Positions 34,492 through 42,949 of a DNA stretch of 64,000 nucleotides are shown here, in pieces. Origin of the DNA: JBBPZA01 sp963728925 (GTDB lineage: Bacteria; Actinomycetota; Thermoleophilia; Solirubrobacterales; Solirubrobacteraceae). The position numbers were made by a program, and so were the translations under genes. Numbering within the stretch: the stretch's first letter is position 1; each line of letters starts with the position of its first letter. The notes beneath the pieces were generated by a model, which searched no databases, was not told the origin of the DNA, and worked only from the letters and a program-made list of their open reading frames with translations. Location of the stretch: positions 1 through 64,000 of the forward strand of contig CAVSMB010000001.1 in NCBI GenBank assembly GCA_963728925.1, in the 5' to 3' direction.

Positions 34492-35736
34492 TCAGCCGCC
34501 GGTGCGCAACTCGGGCGGCGCGCCGTAGGGCACGAGCACGTCGGGCAGGGCGACCGAGCCGTCGTCGCGCTGGCCGTTCTCGAGCAGCGCGATGAGGGTG
34601 CGCCCGACGGCGACCGCGGTGCCGTTGAGCGTGTGCGCCACCACCGGGCGCCCGCCGCCGGCGGGGCGCATGCGGATCTGCAGGCGCCGCGCCTGGAAGT
34701 CGGTGGTGTTCGAGGTCGAGGTGAGCTCGCGGTAGCGGCCCTGCCCGGGCAGCCATGCCTCGTTGTCGTACTTCTTGGCCGCCGACGCGCCCAGCTCGGC
34801 GACGCCGATGTTCACGACCCGGTACGGGATCCCCAGGGCGCGGAGGATCGACTCCTCGATCTCGAGCAGCCGCTCGTGCTCGTCGCGCGAGTCCTCCGGG
34901 GCGACGAACGAGAACATCTCGACCTTGTCGAACTGGTGGACGCGGAAGATCCCACGGGTGTCGCGGCCGGCCGCGCCCGCCTCGCGCCGGAAGCACGGCG
35001 AGAAGCCCGCGTAGCGCAGCGGCAGGCGCTCCTGCTCGAGGATCTCGCCGGCGTGCAGCGAGGCGAGCGGGACCTCGCTGGTTCCCGCGAGGTAGAGCGC
35101 GTCGTCGGCGAGGCGGTAGATCTGCTGCTCGGTGTCGGGCAGGAAGCCGGTCCCGTAGAGCGCCGTCTCGCGGACGAGCACCGGCGGCACCACCGGCTCG
35201 AAGCCCCGCTCGCGGACGAGCTCGAGCGCCCAGCGCACCAGCGCCAGCTCGAGCATCACCAGGTCGCCCTTCAGGTAGGCGAAGCGCGAGCCCGCGACCC
35301 GCGCGGCGGCGTCCATGTCGATGAGCGGACCGCCGAGCTCGAGGTGGTCGCGCCCGGTGCGCCCGGCGTCGCCGACCTCGCGCATGACGGTGTCCTCGTC
35401 GGCGGCGTCGGGATCGGGGAGGTTGGGCAGCGCGGCGAGCGCGGAGTCGAGCTCTTTCTGCACGTCGTCGAGCTCGCGCTCGAGCTGCTTCTCGCGGCCC
35501 CCGAGCTCGCGCATCGCCGCGATCGCGGTCGAGGCGTCGCAGCCCGAGCGCTTGGCCTGCGCGATCTCCTCCGAGGCCCGGTTCTTGCGCGCGCGCAGCT
35601 CCTCGAGCTCGGGAAGGAGCGCGCGCCGGCGCTCGTCGAGCTCGAGCACACGGTCCAGTCCCCCCGCGGCGTCGCGACGCGCGAGCGCCGCCCGCGCGGC
35701 CTGGGGATCGGAGCGGATCGTGCGCAGGTCGAGCAC
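34492..35736 (-). CDS. serS: Seryl-tRNA synthetase
   Basis: This 414-residue class II synthetase charges tRNA-Ser. The N-terminal tRNA-binding coiled coil is obvious (residues 1-105; LDLRTIRSDPQAARAALARR, ELEELRARKNRASEEIAQAK). Motif 2 is FSPCFRREAGAAGRDTRGIF with RVHQFDKVEMFSF. Motif 3 is HTLNGTAVAVGRTLIALLEN. Serine-site residues TSEVPLASLH are present. Length is normal. Two tRNA-Ser genes (GCT and TGA) lie within 3.4 kb, a neat but probably incidental functional cluster. The gene stands alone on the minus strand. Upstream (about 35,747-35,785) is a short GCCGGGCGCC triplication. Confidence 0.95.
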   Translation of the reverse strand: MLDLRTIRSDPQAARAALARRDAAGGLDRVLELDERRRALLPELEELRARKNRASEEIAQAKRSGCDASTAIAAMRELGGREKQLERELDDVQKELDSALAALPNLPDPDAADEDTVMREVGDAGRTGRDHLELGGPLIDMDAAARVAGSRFAYLKGDLVMLELALVRWALELVRERGFEPVVPPVLVRETALYGTGFLPDTEQQIYRLADDALYLAGTSEVPLASLHAGEILEQERLPLRYAGFSPCFRREAGAAGRDTRGIFRVHQFDKVEMFSFVAPEDSRDEHERLLEIEESILRALGIPYRVVNIGVAELGASAAKKYDNEAWLPGQGRYRELTSTSNTTDFQARRLQIRMRPAGGGRPVVAHTLNGTAVAVGRTLIALLENGQRDDGSVALPDVLVPYGAPPELRTGG

Positions 35737-35850
35737 GCGAGTGAGCCTAGCCGGGCGCCGCCGGGCGCCGCCGGGCGCGCCGGGGAGACCGCGGGGGCGC
35801 GCTGGGCGTAGCTGCTCGCGGCGCCGGGGAGGCCGCGGCGCGCACCCCGG

Positions 35851-36291
35851 CTACTCGCCGCAGCTCTTCGCGGGCGGCGAGGTGGGCAGCGAGGTCGGCG
35901 ACTGGGGCTGCTTGGCCTGGGCGCCCGAGCACGCCACGACGAACCGCGCGACCTTCACCGCGTCGTCGCCCACGAGGATGTTCTGGGGCATGATCGCCCC
36001 CGAGAAGCCGCCGTTGCGGATCGCGTAGAGCACGTCGTTGACGTTGCCCTCCTTGCGCTGGTTGAAGTTGGGCCCGTCGGTGCGCTCGGCCTGGCGGAGG
36101 TTGACCGCCGACCCCTCCGTCCCGGCCGCGGTGAGCGTGTGGCAGCCCGAGCAGCGCTGGGAGAAGATCTCGGCCCCCTGGTGGTAGGGGCTGTCCTGCG
36201 CGACCTGGACGCCCTGCGAGCCGCAGGCCCACAACAGGGCCGCCGCCAGGGGCAGCGCGGCGAAGATCAGCGGGCGGGTGAGGCGTCGCAT
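35851..36291 (-). CDS. Cytochrome c lipoprotein
   Basis: This 146-residue protein starts MRRLTRPLIFAALPLAAALL and ends its signal in a lipobox (LLWAC, Cys near residue 23). It should be lipid-anchored outside the membrane. Heme attachment is CSGCH near residue 47, and a candidate distal Met is GAIMPQNILVGDDAVKVARF (GxxMP). It therefore has one class I c-type heme and a Pro-rich tail. It probably carries electrons in the respiratory chain. It diverges from the cupredoxin-like lipoprotein gene with only about 21 bp between the start codons. Confidence 0.85.
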   Translation of the reverse strand: MRRLTRPLIFAALPLAAALLWACGSQGVQVAQDSPYHQGAEIFSQRCSGCHTLTAAGTEGSAVNLRQAERTDGPNFNQRKEGNVNDVLYAIRNGGFSGAIMPQNILVGDDAVKVARFVVACSGAQAKQPQSPTSLPTSPPAKSCGE

Positions 36292-36312
36292 GAAGCGCCG
36301 GAATCCTATGCC

Positions 36313-36735
36313 ATGATGGCCCGGTCGATGCCCCGCGCCCGCGCCGGACTCCCAGCGCTCGTCGCGCTCGCGCTCGGGCTGGCCCTCCTCCCGGGTTGCG
36401 GCTCCGGCGCCACCGTGCCCGAGCAGACCCTCGAGAGCGGGTCGACCCTCCGCGTGAAGCTCACCGAGTACCGCGTCAGCCCGCAGCGGGTCGACGTGAA
36501 GGCCGGGCGCGACGGGCTCGCGCGCCTGACCCTCGAGGCGGTCAACGAGGGCGACCTTCCGCACGACCTGTCGATCGGCCGCGGCGGCTTCATCATCGGG
36601 CGCACGACGATCGTCAAGCCCGGACAGACGGCGATCGCCAAGGGCGTCGCCCTCCCGAAGGGCACCTACCGGATCTTCGACTCGATCTCCAATCACGACG
36701 TCCTCGGTCAGTACGGATTCGTGGTGGTCTCCTGA
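36313..36735 (+). CDS. Cupredoxin-like lipoprotein
   Basis: It has 140 residues from ATG 36313 (alternatives 36316 and 36328). A signal with lipobox LALLPGC is followed by a ~100-residue beta-sandwich. LRVKLTEYRVSPQRVDVKAG begins the domain, LPHDLSIGRGGFIIGRTTIV holds the His ligand position, and LPKGTYRIFDSISNHDVLGQ ends it. A Cys-x-x-x-x-His type 1 copper loop is not clearly present: His 128 is seen but no nearby Cys, so copper binding is uncertain. Its divergence from the cytochrome c gene suggests a shared electron-transfer role. Confidence 0.75.
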   Translation: MMARSMPRARAGLPALVALALGLALLPGCGSGATVPEQTLESGSTLRVKLTEYRVSPQRVDVKAGRDGLARLTLEAVNEGDLPHDLSIGRGGFIIGRTTIVKPGQTAIAKGVALPKGTYRIFDSISNHDVLGQYGFVVVS

Positions 36736-37250
36736 CCACGCTGGAGCACGCGACCGAGGACAGGCGCCGGCGCTTTCGCGCCGTCTTCGGCCACTTCCCC
36801 ACGGGGGTCACGATCGTCACCGGCCTCGGCCCGGACGGGCCGCGCGGGCTGACCGTCAACTCACTGTCCTCGCTTTCCCTGGACCCCCTGCTCGTGCTCG
36901 TGTGCTTCGACCGCGGCGCGCGAACGCTCGCCGTGGTCCGCGAAACCGAGCGCTTCGGGGTCAACGTGCTGCGCGCCGGGCAGCAGGGGCTCTCGCGGCT
37001 CTTCGCGTCCAAGGGTCCCGAGAACGAGAAGTTCACCGGGGTCGACTGGGCGCAGCGCGACGGCGTGCCCGTCCTCGACGGAGCGCTCGCGTGGCTCGCC
37101 TGCGACCTGACCGAGCTGGTGCCGGCCGGCGACCACGTGATCGGCATCGGGACGCCAACGGCCATGGAGCACGCCGACGGCGAGCCGCTCGTCTTCTACC
37201 GCGGCTCCTACCGCTCGCTCAGCGACGCGGCGGCGAGCGACCCGCGGTGA
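36732..37250 (+). CDS. Flavin reductase (FMN-binding split barrel)
   Basis: This 172-residue protein contains FRAVFGHFPTGVTIVTGLGP and GLTVNSLSSLSLDPLLVLVC, the FMN-binding start of flavin reductase-like domains. RFGVNVLRAGQQGLSRLFAS and ACDLTELVPAGDHVIGIGTP follow. No ATG, GTG or TTG is available. The only sensible start is CTG 36732 (TTLEHATEDRRRRFRAV), which overlaps the upstream TGA as CTGA, mimicking the usual ATGA coupling. It would supply reduced flavin to a partner oxygenase, but no such gene is adjacent. Confidence 0.8.
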   Translation: MTTLEHATEDRRRRFRAVFGHFPTGVTIVTGLGPDGPRGLTVNSLSSLSLDPLLVLVCFDRGARTLAVVRETERFGVNVLRAGQQGLSRLFASKGPENEKFTGVDWAQRDGVPVLDGALAWLACDLTELVPAGDHVIGIGTPTAMEHADGEPLVFYRGSYRSLSDAAASDPR

Positions 37251-37347
37251 GGGGTGTGGCGATTCGTCGGGCGCCCGGCGTGAGCGGGGCCCTGCCGTTG
37301 CAGCAGCGGGCTACGGAGGAGTGGGGGCCGGCCGAGGCAGCCGCGCC

Positions 37348-37785
37348 CTAGAAAGCCGCGCGCGCGAGGAGCCCGACGGTGACGAGGGCCGCCAGGGTCA
37401 TCACGCCCAACTCGCGGCGCACGATCTGGAGGACGATCGAGCGCTGGGTGGCCTCGGGCAGCGCGCGCATGGCTGCTGCGTCCTCGAGGTCGCGCGCCTG
37501 CAGGACCGTCTCGGCGGAGCTCAGGCGCAGCTGCTCGGCCAGGAAGTACACGACGATCGGCGTGAGGCCGTAGACGTAGTGCAGGCCGGAGCCGGGGCGC
37601 TCGGCGAGCAGATAAAGGACGCCACCGAGCAGCGCCTCGAGGACGATGAGCACCTGGCCCGCGCGCAGCAGGCGCCAGAAGAGCTCTGACGGCTCGACCC
37701 GCCACCAGCGCCACGAGCCCCAGGCCGCGGCGGCGACGGTGAGGGCGAGCGCGAGGAACCCGAGGACGGCGTGGACGGCGGTCAT
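37348..37785 (-). CDS. Integral membrane protein of unknown function
   Basis: This 145-residue protein has four likely membrane helices: AVLGFLALALTVAAAAWGSW, LIVLEALLGGVLYLL, YVYGLTPIVVYFLAEQL and ELGVMTLAALVTVGLLARAA. A soluble helical loop (RDLEDAAAMRALPEATQRSI) lies before the last. I do not recognise a family. It diverges from nuoA with about 86 bp between starts, so it may share a regulatory region with the complex I operon, but a functional link is not shown. Confidence 0.7.
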   Translation of the reverse strand: MTAVHAVLGFLALALTVAAAAWGSWRWWRVEPSELFWRLLRAGQVLIVLEALLGGVLYLLAERPGSGLHYVYGLTPIVVYFLAEQLRLSSAETVLQARDLEDAAAMRALPEATQRSIVLQIVRRELGVMTLAALVTVGLLARAAF

Positions 37786-37871
37786 GGCCGGGGCAGTATG
37801 GACGCGCCAGGCTCGTTGCCGGGGCCACTAAGTAGCATGAAGGCACAAACCGGTGGTAGAACCCAGCATGC

Positions 37872-38218
37872 ATGCTGCGCGCCTACGCTCCGGCCATCGT
37901 CTTCGTCCTCCTCGGGCTGGGTATCGGCGGCGTCTTCGTCACCGTCAACCAGTTCCTCGGCCCCAAGAAGGGCGGCAAGGGCAAGTTCGACCCCTACGAG
38001 TGCGGCCTGCCCTCCGAAGTGAAGAGCGGCCTGCGCTTCGGGATCAGCTTCTACCTGATCGCGATGCTCTTCATCCTCTTCGACATCGAGGTCATCTTCC
38101 TGTACCCGATCGCCGTCCAGCTGCGGGAGTTCGGGACCTTCGCGCTGGTCGAGACCTCGGTGTTCATCGCGCTGCTCTTCGTGGCCTTCGTCTACGTATG
38201 GCGCAGAGGAGCCCTGGA

Positions 38219-38228
<10 letters not shown>
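37872..38228 (+). CDS. nuoA: NADH-quinone oxidoreductase subunit A
   Basis: A 118-residue membrane subunit with three helices (YAPAIVFVLLGLGIGGVFVT; FGISFYLIAMLFILFDIEVI; VETSVFIALLFVAFVYVW). The conserved loop KFDPYECGLPSE lies by the quinone channel. It is the first gene of a complete 14-gene operon in the canonical A-N order on the plus strand. It overlaps nuoB by 10 bp. Confidence 0.96.
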
Positions 38229-38886
<658 letters not shown>

Positions 38887-38887
<1 letters not shown>

Positions 38888-39396
38888 TGATGCCCGACGC
38901 CACCGGCCTCGAGCTGCTCGCCCAGGACCTCCGGGAGCGCCGCGAGGACGCGGTGCTCGACACCGCCTACTTCCGCGACCAGGCGACGATCGTCGTTGCG
39001 CCCGCCGCGCTGCGCGAGGCGCTCACCTTCCTGCGCGACCAGGGCTATCGCTGCTTGTCCAGCGTGCACGGCGTCGACTACTGGCCCGACGAGCCGCGGC
39101 TCGGGGTGCACTACGAGCTGCTCGACATGGAGAAGGTCGACCGCCTGCGCGTGAAGCTCCGTGTGCCCCTCGACGAGCCCGAGGTCGACTCGGTCGTCGA
39201 CCTGTGGGCCACGGCCGACCACCAGGAGCGCGAGGTCTTCGACATGTTCGGGGTCATCTTCCGCGGGCATCCCGACCTGCGCAGGATCCTCATGCCCGAG
39301 GACTACGAGGGCCACCCCCAGCGCCGCGACTTCCCGATGGGCGGGGAGCCGGTGATGTTCACCCACAATGTCGCGGACATGGACTACATCGAGTGA
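38887..39396 (+). CDS. nuoC: NADH-quinone oxidoreductase subunit C
   Basis: This 169-residue hydrophilic subunit is of the 30-kDa family. Its signature is ATADHQEREVFDMFGVIFRG, with HPDLRRILMPEDYEGHPQRR and DFPMGGEP following. It packs against NuoD in the quinone-reducing module. It is separate from nuoD here, not fused. Start ATG 38887 (or 38890) overlaps the nuoB stop; the end overlaps nuoD by 4 bp (GTGA). Confidence 0.95.
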
Positions 39397-40745
39397 GCAG
39401 CCCCACCGACATCACCACCAGCGGTGGCGAGCCGCGCGACGAGGGCGCCTCGCCCGGCGACGGGCAGAGCTCGCCGCGCGACGGGGCCGGCTCCCCCGGC
39501 TACCGCGAGCGCGAGGCGTCCGTCACCCTCGAGGGGTGGCGCGAGGGCGGCGAGGTCGGGCCGCGCGCGCCGGGCACCTCGGACGAGCTGCTCACCCTCA
39601 ACATGGGCCCCCACCACCCGGCGACCCACGGGGTGCTGCGCCTGCTCGTGACCCTCGAGGGCGAGGTCGTCCGCACGGTCAAGCCGATCATCGGCTATGT
39701 GCACACCGGAATCGAGAAGACGGCGGAGGACAAGGCGTACTGGAAGGCGATCCCCGTCATCGAGCGGATGGACTACCTCGCCTACCACTTCAACGCGCTG
39801 GCCTTCTGCGGCGCGGTCGAGAAGCTCCTCAACCTCGAGGTCCCGCCGCGCGCCCAGTACCTGCGCGTCATCCATCTCGAGCTCACCCGGATCATGTCCC
39901 ACCTCGTGTGGCTGGGCACCAGCGCGGTCGACCTCGGCGCGATCAGCGTGTTCTGGTACTGCTTTCGCGAGCGCGAGACGCTGCTCGACCTCTTCGAGAT
40001 GTCGACGGGCCAGCGCATGCATACGCGCTACTTCCAGGTCGGCGGCGTCATCGAGGACATCCCGCCCGGCTTCGAGCAGAAGGTCCGCGATTTCTGCCGC
40101 GAGATGCCGCGCCGCGCCGACGGGTACGGCGACCTGCTCGACAAGAACGAGATCGTCCTGCGGCGCCTGCGCAACACCGGGGTGCTCGACGAGGCCACAC
40201 TGCTCTCCTACGGCGTCACCGGGCCGCTGCTGCGCGCCGCCGGCAACCCGTGGGACCTGCGCAAGGCGGCGCCGTACTGCTCCTACGACCACTTCGACTT
40301 CAAGATCCCGGTGGGGACGGTCGGCGACAACTACGACCGCTTCCGCGTGCGTCTCGCCGAGATCTACGAGTCGGTGAAGATCATCGAGCAGGCGCTCGAC
40401 GGGCTGCCCGAGGGGCCCTACATCACCGACGACCGCAAGGTCGCCCTGCCGCCCCGACACGAGCTCGCGACGAGCATGGAGGCGCTGATCCACCACTTCA
40501 AGCTGGTGACCGAGGGCTTCCGCGTGCCGCCCGGCGAGGTCTATTACCCGATCGAGGGGCCGCGCGGCGAGCTGGGCTGCTTCGTGCGCGCCGACGGCTC
40601 CTCGCGGCCGGCCCGGGTGCACATGCGCGATCCGAGCTTCGTGAACCTCCAGGCCTTCGCGCCCATGGTCCAGGACGCCTACATCGCCGACCTCATCGCC
40701 ACCCTCGCCATGCTCGACCCCGTCCTGGGCGGCATCGACCGGTGA
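39393..40745 (+). CDS. nuoD: NADH-quinone oxidoreductase subunit D
   Basis: This 450-residue 49-kDa subunit forms the quinone site with NuoB. Conserved stretches: LNMGPHHPATHGVLRLLVTL (quinone-binding His), IGYVHTGIEKTAEDKAYWKA, QYLRVIHLELTRIMSHLVWL, CSYDHFDFKIPVGTVGDNYD and FVNLQAFAPMVQDAYIADLI. The first ~60 residues (SSPTDITTSGGEPRDEGASP onward) are low-complexity, charged and absent from most relatives. GTG start at 39393 overlaps the nuoC stop. Confidence 0.95.
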   Translation: MSSPTDITTSGGEPRDEGASPGDGQSSPRDGAGSPGYREREASVTLEGWREGGEVGPRAPGTSDELLTLNMGPHHPATHGVLRLLVTLEGEVVRTVKPIIGYVHTGIEKTAEDKAYWKAIPVIERMDYLAYHFNALAFCGAVEKLLNLEVPPRAQYLRVIHLELTRIMSHLVWLGTSAVDLGAISVFWYCFRERETLLDLFEMSTGQRMHTRYFQVGGVIEDIPPGFEQKVRDFCREMPRRADGYGDLLDKNEIVLRRLRNTGVLDEATLLSYGVTGPLLRAAGNPWDLRKAAPYCSYDHFDFKIPVGTVGDNYDRFRVRLAEIYESVKIIEQALDGLPEGPYITDDRKVALPPRHELATSMEALIHHFKLVTEGFRVPPGEVYYPIEGPRGELGCFVRADGSSRPARVHMRDPSFVNLQAFAPMVQDAYIADLIATLAMLDPVLGGIDR

Positions 40746-41608
40746 GTACGCCCGAGTACGAGGCGCGCCGCGAGGCCGCACTCGCCGCCGGCGCCCACCA
40801 CTCCCTGGCCAACACCGTCCGCCGCTTCTCGCACGGCTCCCGCGTTCCCGGCTGGGACGACGCGGTCGACCTCGACAAGGATCCCGCGGCCATCCCCGAC
40901 CCGGCGACGACGCCGGTACCCGAGGAGCTTCGCGCGACGATCGAGGGCTACATGGCGCGCTACCCCGACCGGCGCTCGGCCTCGCTCCCGGCGCTGGCCG
41001 CCGCGCAGCGCGTGCACGGCTGGTGCTCGCCCGAGGCCATCGACCAGGTCGCCTGCGTCATGCGGCTGACGCCCGGCTACCTCGTGGCCCTCTCGACCTT
41101 CTACGACATGTTCAAGAACGAGCCCTTCGGCCGCCACGAGGTCTACGTGTGCACGAACATCTCGTGCTCGCTGCGCGGTGCGGACGAGGTCTATGCCGCG
41201 ATGCTCGAGGCGGCCGCCGACGACCCCGACGTCCACGTCGTCTCCTTCGAGTGCCTGGGCGCGTGCGACATCGCGCCAATGGCCTCGGTCGACGGCGTCT
41301 ACGTCGGCCCGCTCTCCACCGAGGACCCGCGAACGATCGTGGAGGACTTGGCGGCCGGCCGCGCGGTGCTCGAGCACAAGCAGCTGCGCCTGCGCCGGTC
41401 GGCGGACCCCGATGCCAACTCGCAGGACTTCGAGGCCGCCGAGCCGCCGTCGTTCGTAGGGCAGGCGGACGCAGCGGCCCCGGTGACCGATCCCGCGGCG
41501 GGGACGGCCGGACCGCCGATGGAAGGGGTCGACCGCCCCGACCCGGGCGCCGCGCCCGATCCCCCACCCCTCCGCGACACACAGGACAAGGACGAGCCCA
41601 GGCCATGA
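40742..41608 (+). CDS. nuoE: NADH-quinone oxidoreductase subunit E
   Basis: This 288-residue subunit carries the 2Fe-2S cluster N1a. The thioredoxin-like domain includes MARYPDRRSASLPALAAAQR, YLVALSTFYDMFKNEPFGRH, VYVCTNISCSLRGADEVYAA (two Cys) and VHVVSFECLGACDIAPMASV (two Cys). About 80 C-terminal residues are a disordered Pro/Asp/Ala tail (PDPGAAPDPPPLRDTQDKDE), so it is longer than the usual 160-240. GTG start overlaps the nuoD stop; the end overlaps nuoF by 4 bp (ATGA). Confidence 0.94.
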   Translation: MSTPEYEARREAALAAGAHHSLANTVRRFSHGSRVPGWDDAVDLDKDPAAIPDPATTPVPEELRATIEGYMARYPDRRSASLPALAAAQRVHGWCSPEAIDQVACVMRLTPGYLVALSTFYDMFKNEPFGRHEVYVCTNISCSLRGADEVYAAMLEAAADDPDVHVVSFECLGACDIAPMASVDGVYVGPLSTEDPRTIVEDLAAGRAVLEHKQLRLRRSADPDANSQDFEAAEPPSFVGQADAAAPVTDPAAGTAGPPMEGVDRPDPGAAPDPPPLRDTQDKDEPRP

Positions 41609-42948
41609 AGCTCCTGTTCGAGAACATCGACGAGCCCGGCCTCAACACCATCGAGGTCTACCAGCGCCGCGGCGGCTACAGCTCGCTGCGCAAGGCGTTC
41701 GCGATGCCCCGCGAGGAGGTGCTGGCGAACCTCGAGAGCTCGGGCCTGCGCGGCCGCGGCGGCGCCGGCTTCCAGATGGGCAAGAAGGTCTCCTTCATCC
41801 CCCAGGGCGCCATGGACAAGTACCTGGTCTGCAACGCCGACGAGTCCGAGCCCGGCGCCTTCAAGGACCGCGAGCTGCTGCAGAAGAACCCGCACCAGCT
41901 GATCGAGGGCATCATCATCGGCGCCTACGCGGCCGGCGCGAACCGCTCGTTCATCTTCATCCGCGGCGAGTACGCCTACCAGGCCGACATCCTCGACGCG
42001 GCGGTCGCCGAGGCCGAGGCGGCGGGCTTCCTCGGCGAGCGCATCCTGGGGTCGAGCCACGACCTCAGCCTCGTCGTGCACCGCGGCGCCGGCGCCTACA
42101 TCTGCGGCGAGGAGACCGCGCTGCTGGACTCGCTGGAGGGCAAGCGCGGCAACCCGCGCCTCAAGCCGCCCTTCCCGGCCAATCAGGGGCTCTACCAGGG
42201 GCCGACGCTGATCAACAACGTCGAGACCCTGAGCAACGTGCCCCACATCCTCGAGCTCGGAGGCGAGGAGTACGCCAAGCTCGGCGTGCAGTCCTCCACC
42301 GGCACGAAGGTCGTCTCGGTCTCGGGCAACGTGCGCCGGCCCGGCAACTACGAGATCGAGCTCGGCATCCCGAGCCGCGAGATCATCTACGGCCTCGCCG
42401 GCGGCCCGCCCGAGGGTCGCGATATCAAGCTGTGGTTCCCGGGCGGCTCGTCCTCCCCGGTGCTCAAGAAGGAGGACCTCGACCTCGCCTACGACTTCGA
42501 CACGATGGCCAAGGCGGGCTCGATGCTCGGCTCGGGCTCGCTCATCGTGGTCGACGACTCGATCCCGGTGGTCGAGGTCGCCAAGAAGGTCGCGAAGTTC
42601 TACAAGCACGAGTCCTGCGGCAAGTGCAGCCCGTGCCGCGAGGGCACCAACTGGACGGTCAAGATGCTCGAGCGCATCGACAACGGCGAGGCGACGCCGA
42701 TGGACCTCGACATCCTCGCCTCGGTCCAGGAGCAGATCATCGGCCACTGCCTCTGCGTCCTGGGCGACTCGATGGCGATGCCGATCGGCGCGATGGTCGC
42801 GAAGTTCCGCGAGGAGTTCGAAGAGCACATCGAGGCCGCGCGCGAGCGCAACCTGCGCACGACGGTGTCGCCCCACCCGCTGCCGCTCGAGGGCGTGCAC
42901 GCGCCCTTCGCGGGCGCCTATCACCGGCCGACGGTGGAGACGGCCTGA
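41605..42948 (+). CDS. nuoF: NADH-quinone oxidoreductase subunit F
   Basis: This 447-residue NADH dehydrogenase subunit binds NADH, FMN and cluster N3. FMN/NADH site: GLRGRGGAGFQMGKKVSF, YLVCNADESEPGAFKDREL and GAGAYICGEETALLDSLEGK. 4Fe-4S ligands: HESCGKCSPCREGTNWTVKM and GHCLCVLGDSMAMPIGAMVA. Length is normal. It lies one base before the GTG of nuoG. Confidence 0.96.
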   Translation: MKLLFENIDEPGLNTIEVYQRRGGYSSLRKAFAMPREEVLANLESSGLRGRGGAGFQMGKKVSFIPQGAMDKYLVCNADESEPGAFKDRELLQKNPHQLIEGIIIGAYAAGANRSFIFIRGEYAYQADILDAAVAEAEAAGFLGERILGSSHDLSLVVHRGAGAYICGEETALLDSLEGKRGNPRLKPPFPANQGLYQGPTLINNVETLSNVPHILELGGEEYAKLGVQSSTGTKVVSVSGNVRRPGNYEIELGIPSREIIYGLAGGPPEGRDIKLWFPGGSSSPVLKKEDLDLAYDFDTMAKAGSMLGSGSLIVVDDSIPVVEVAKKVAKFYKHESCGKCSPCREGTNWTVKMLERIDNGEATPMDLDILASVQEQIIGHCLCVLGDSMAMPIGAMVAKFREEFEEHIEAARERNLRTTVSPHPLPLEGVHAPFAGAYHRPTVETA

Positions 42949-42949
42949 C

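Noticed and set aside
35747..35785. GCCGGGCGCC triplication upstream of serS as a regulatory leader
   Set aside because: It is a simple GC-rich slippage repeat. No T-box or other riboswitch features are visible.
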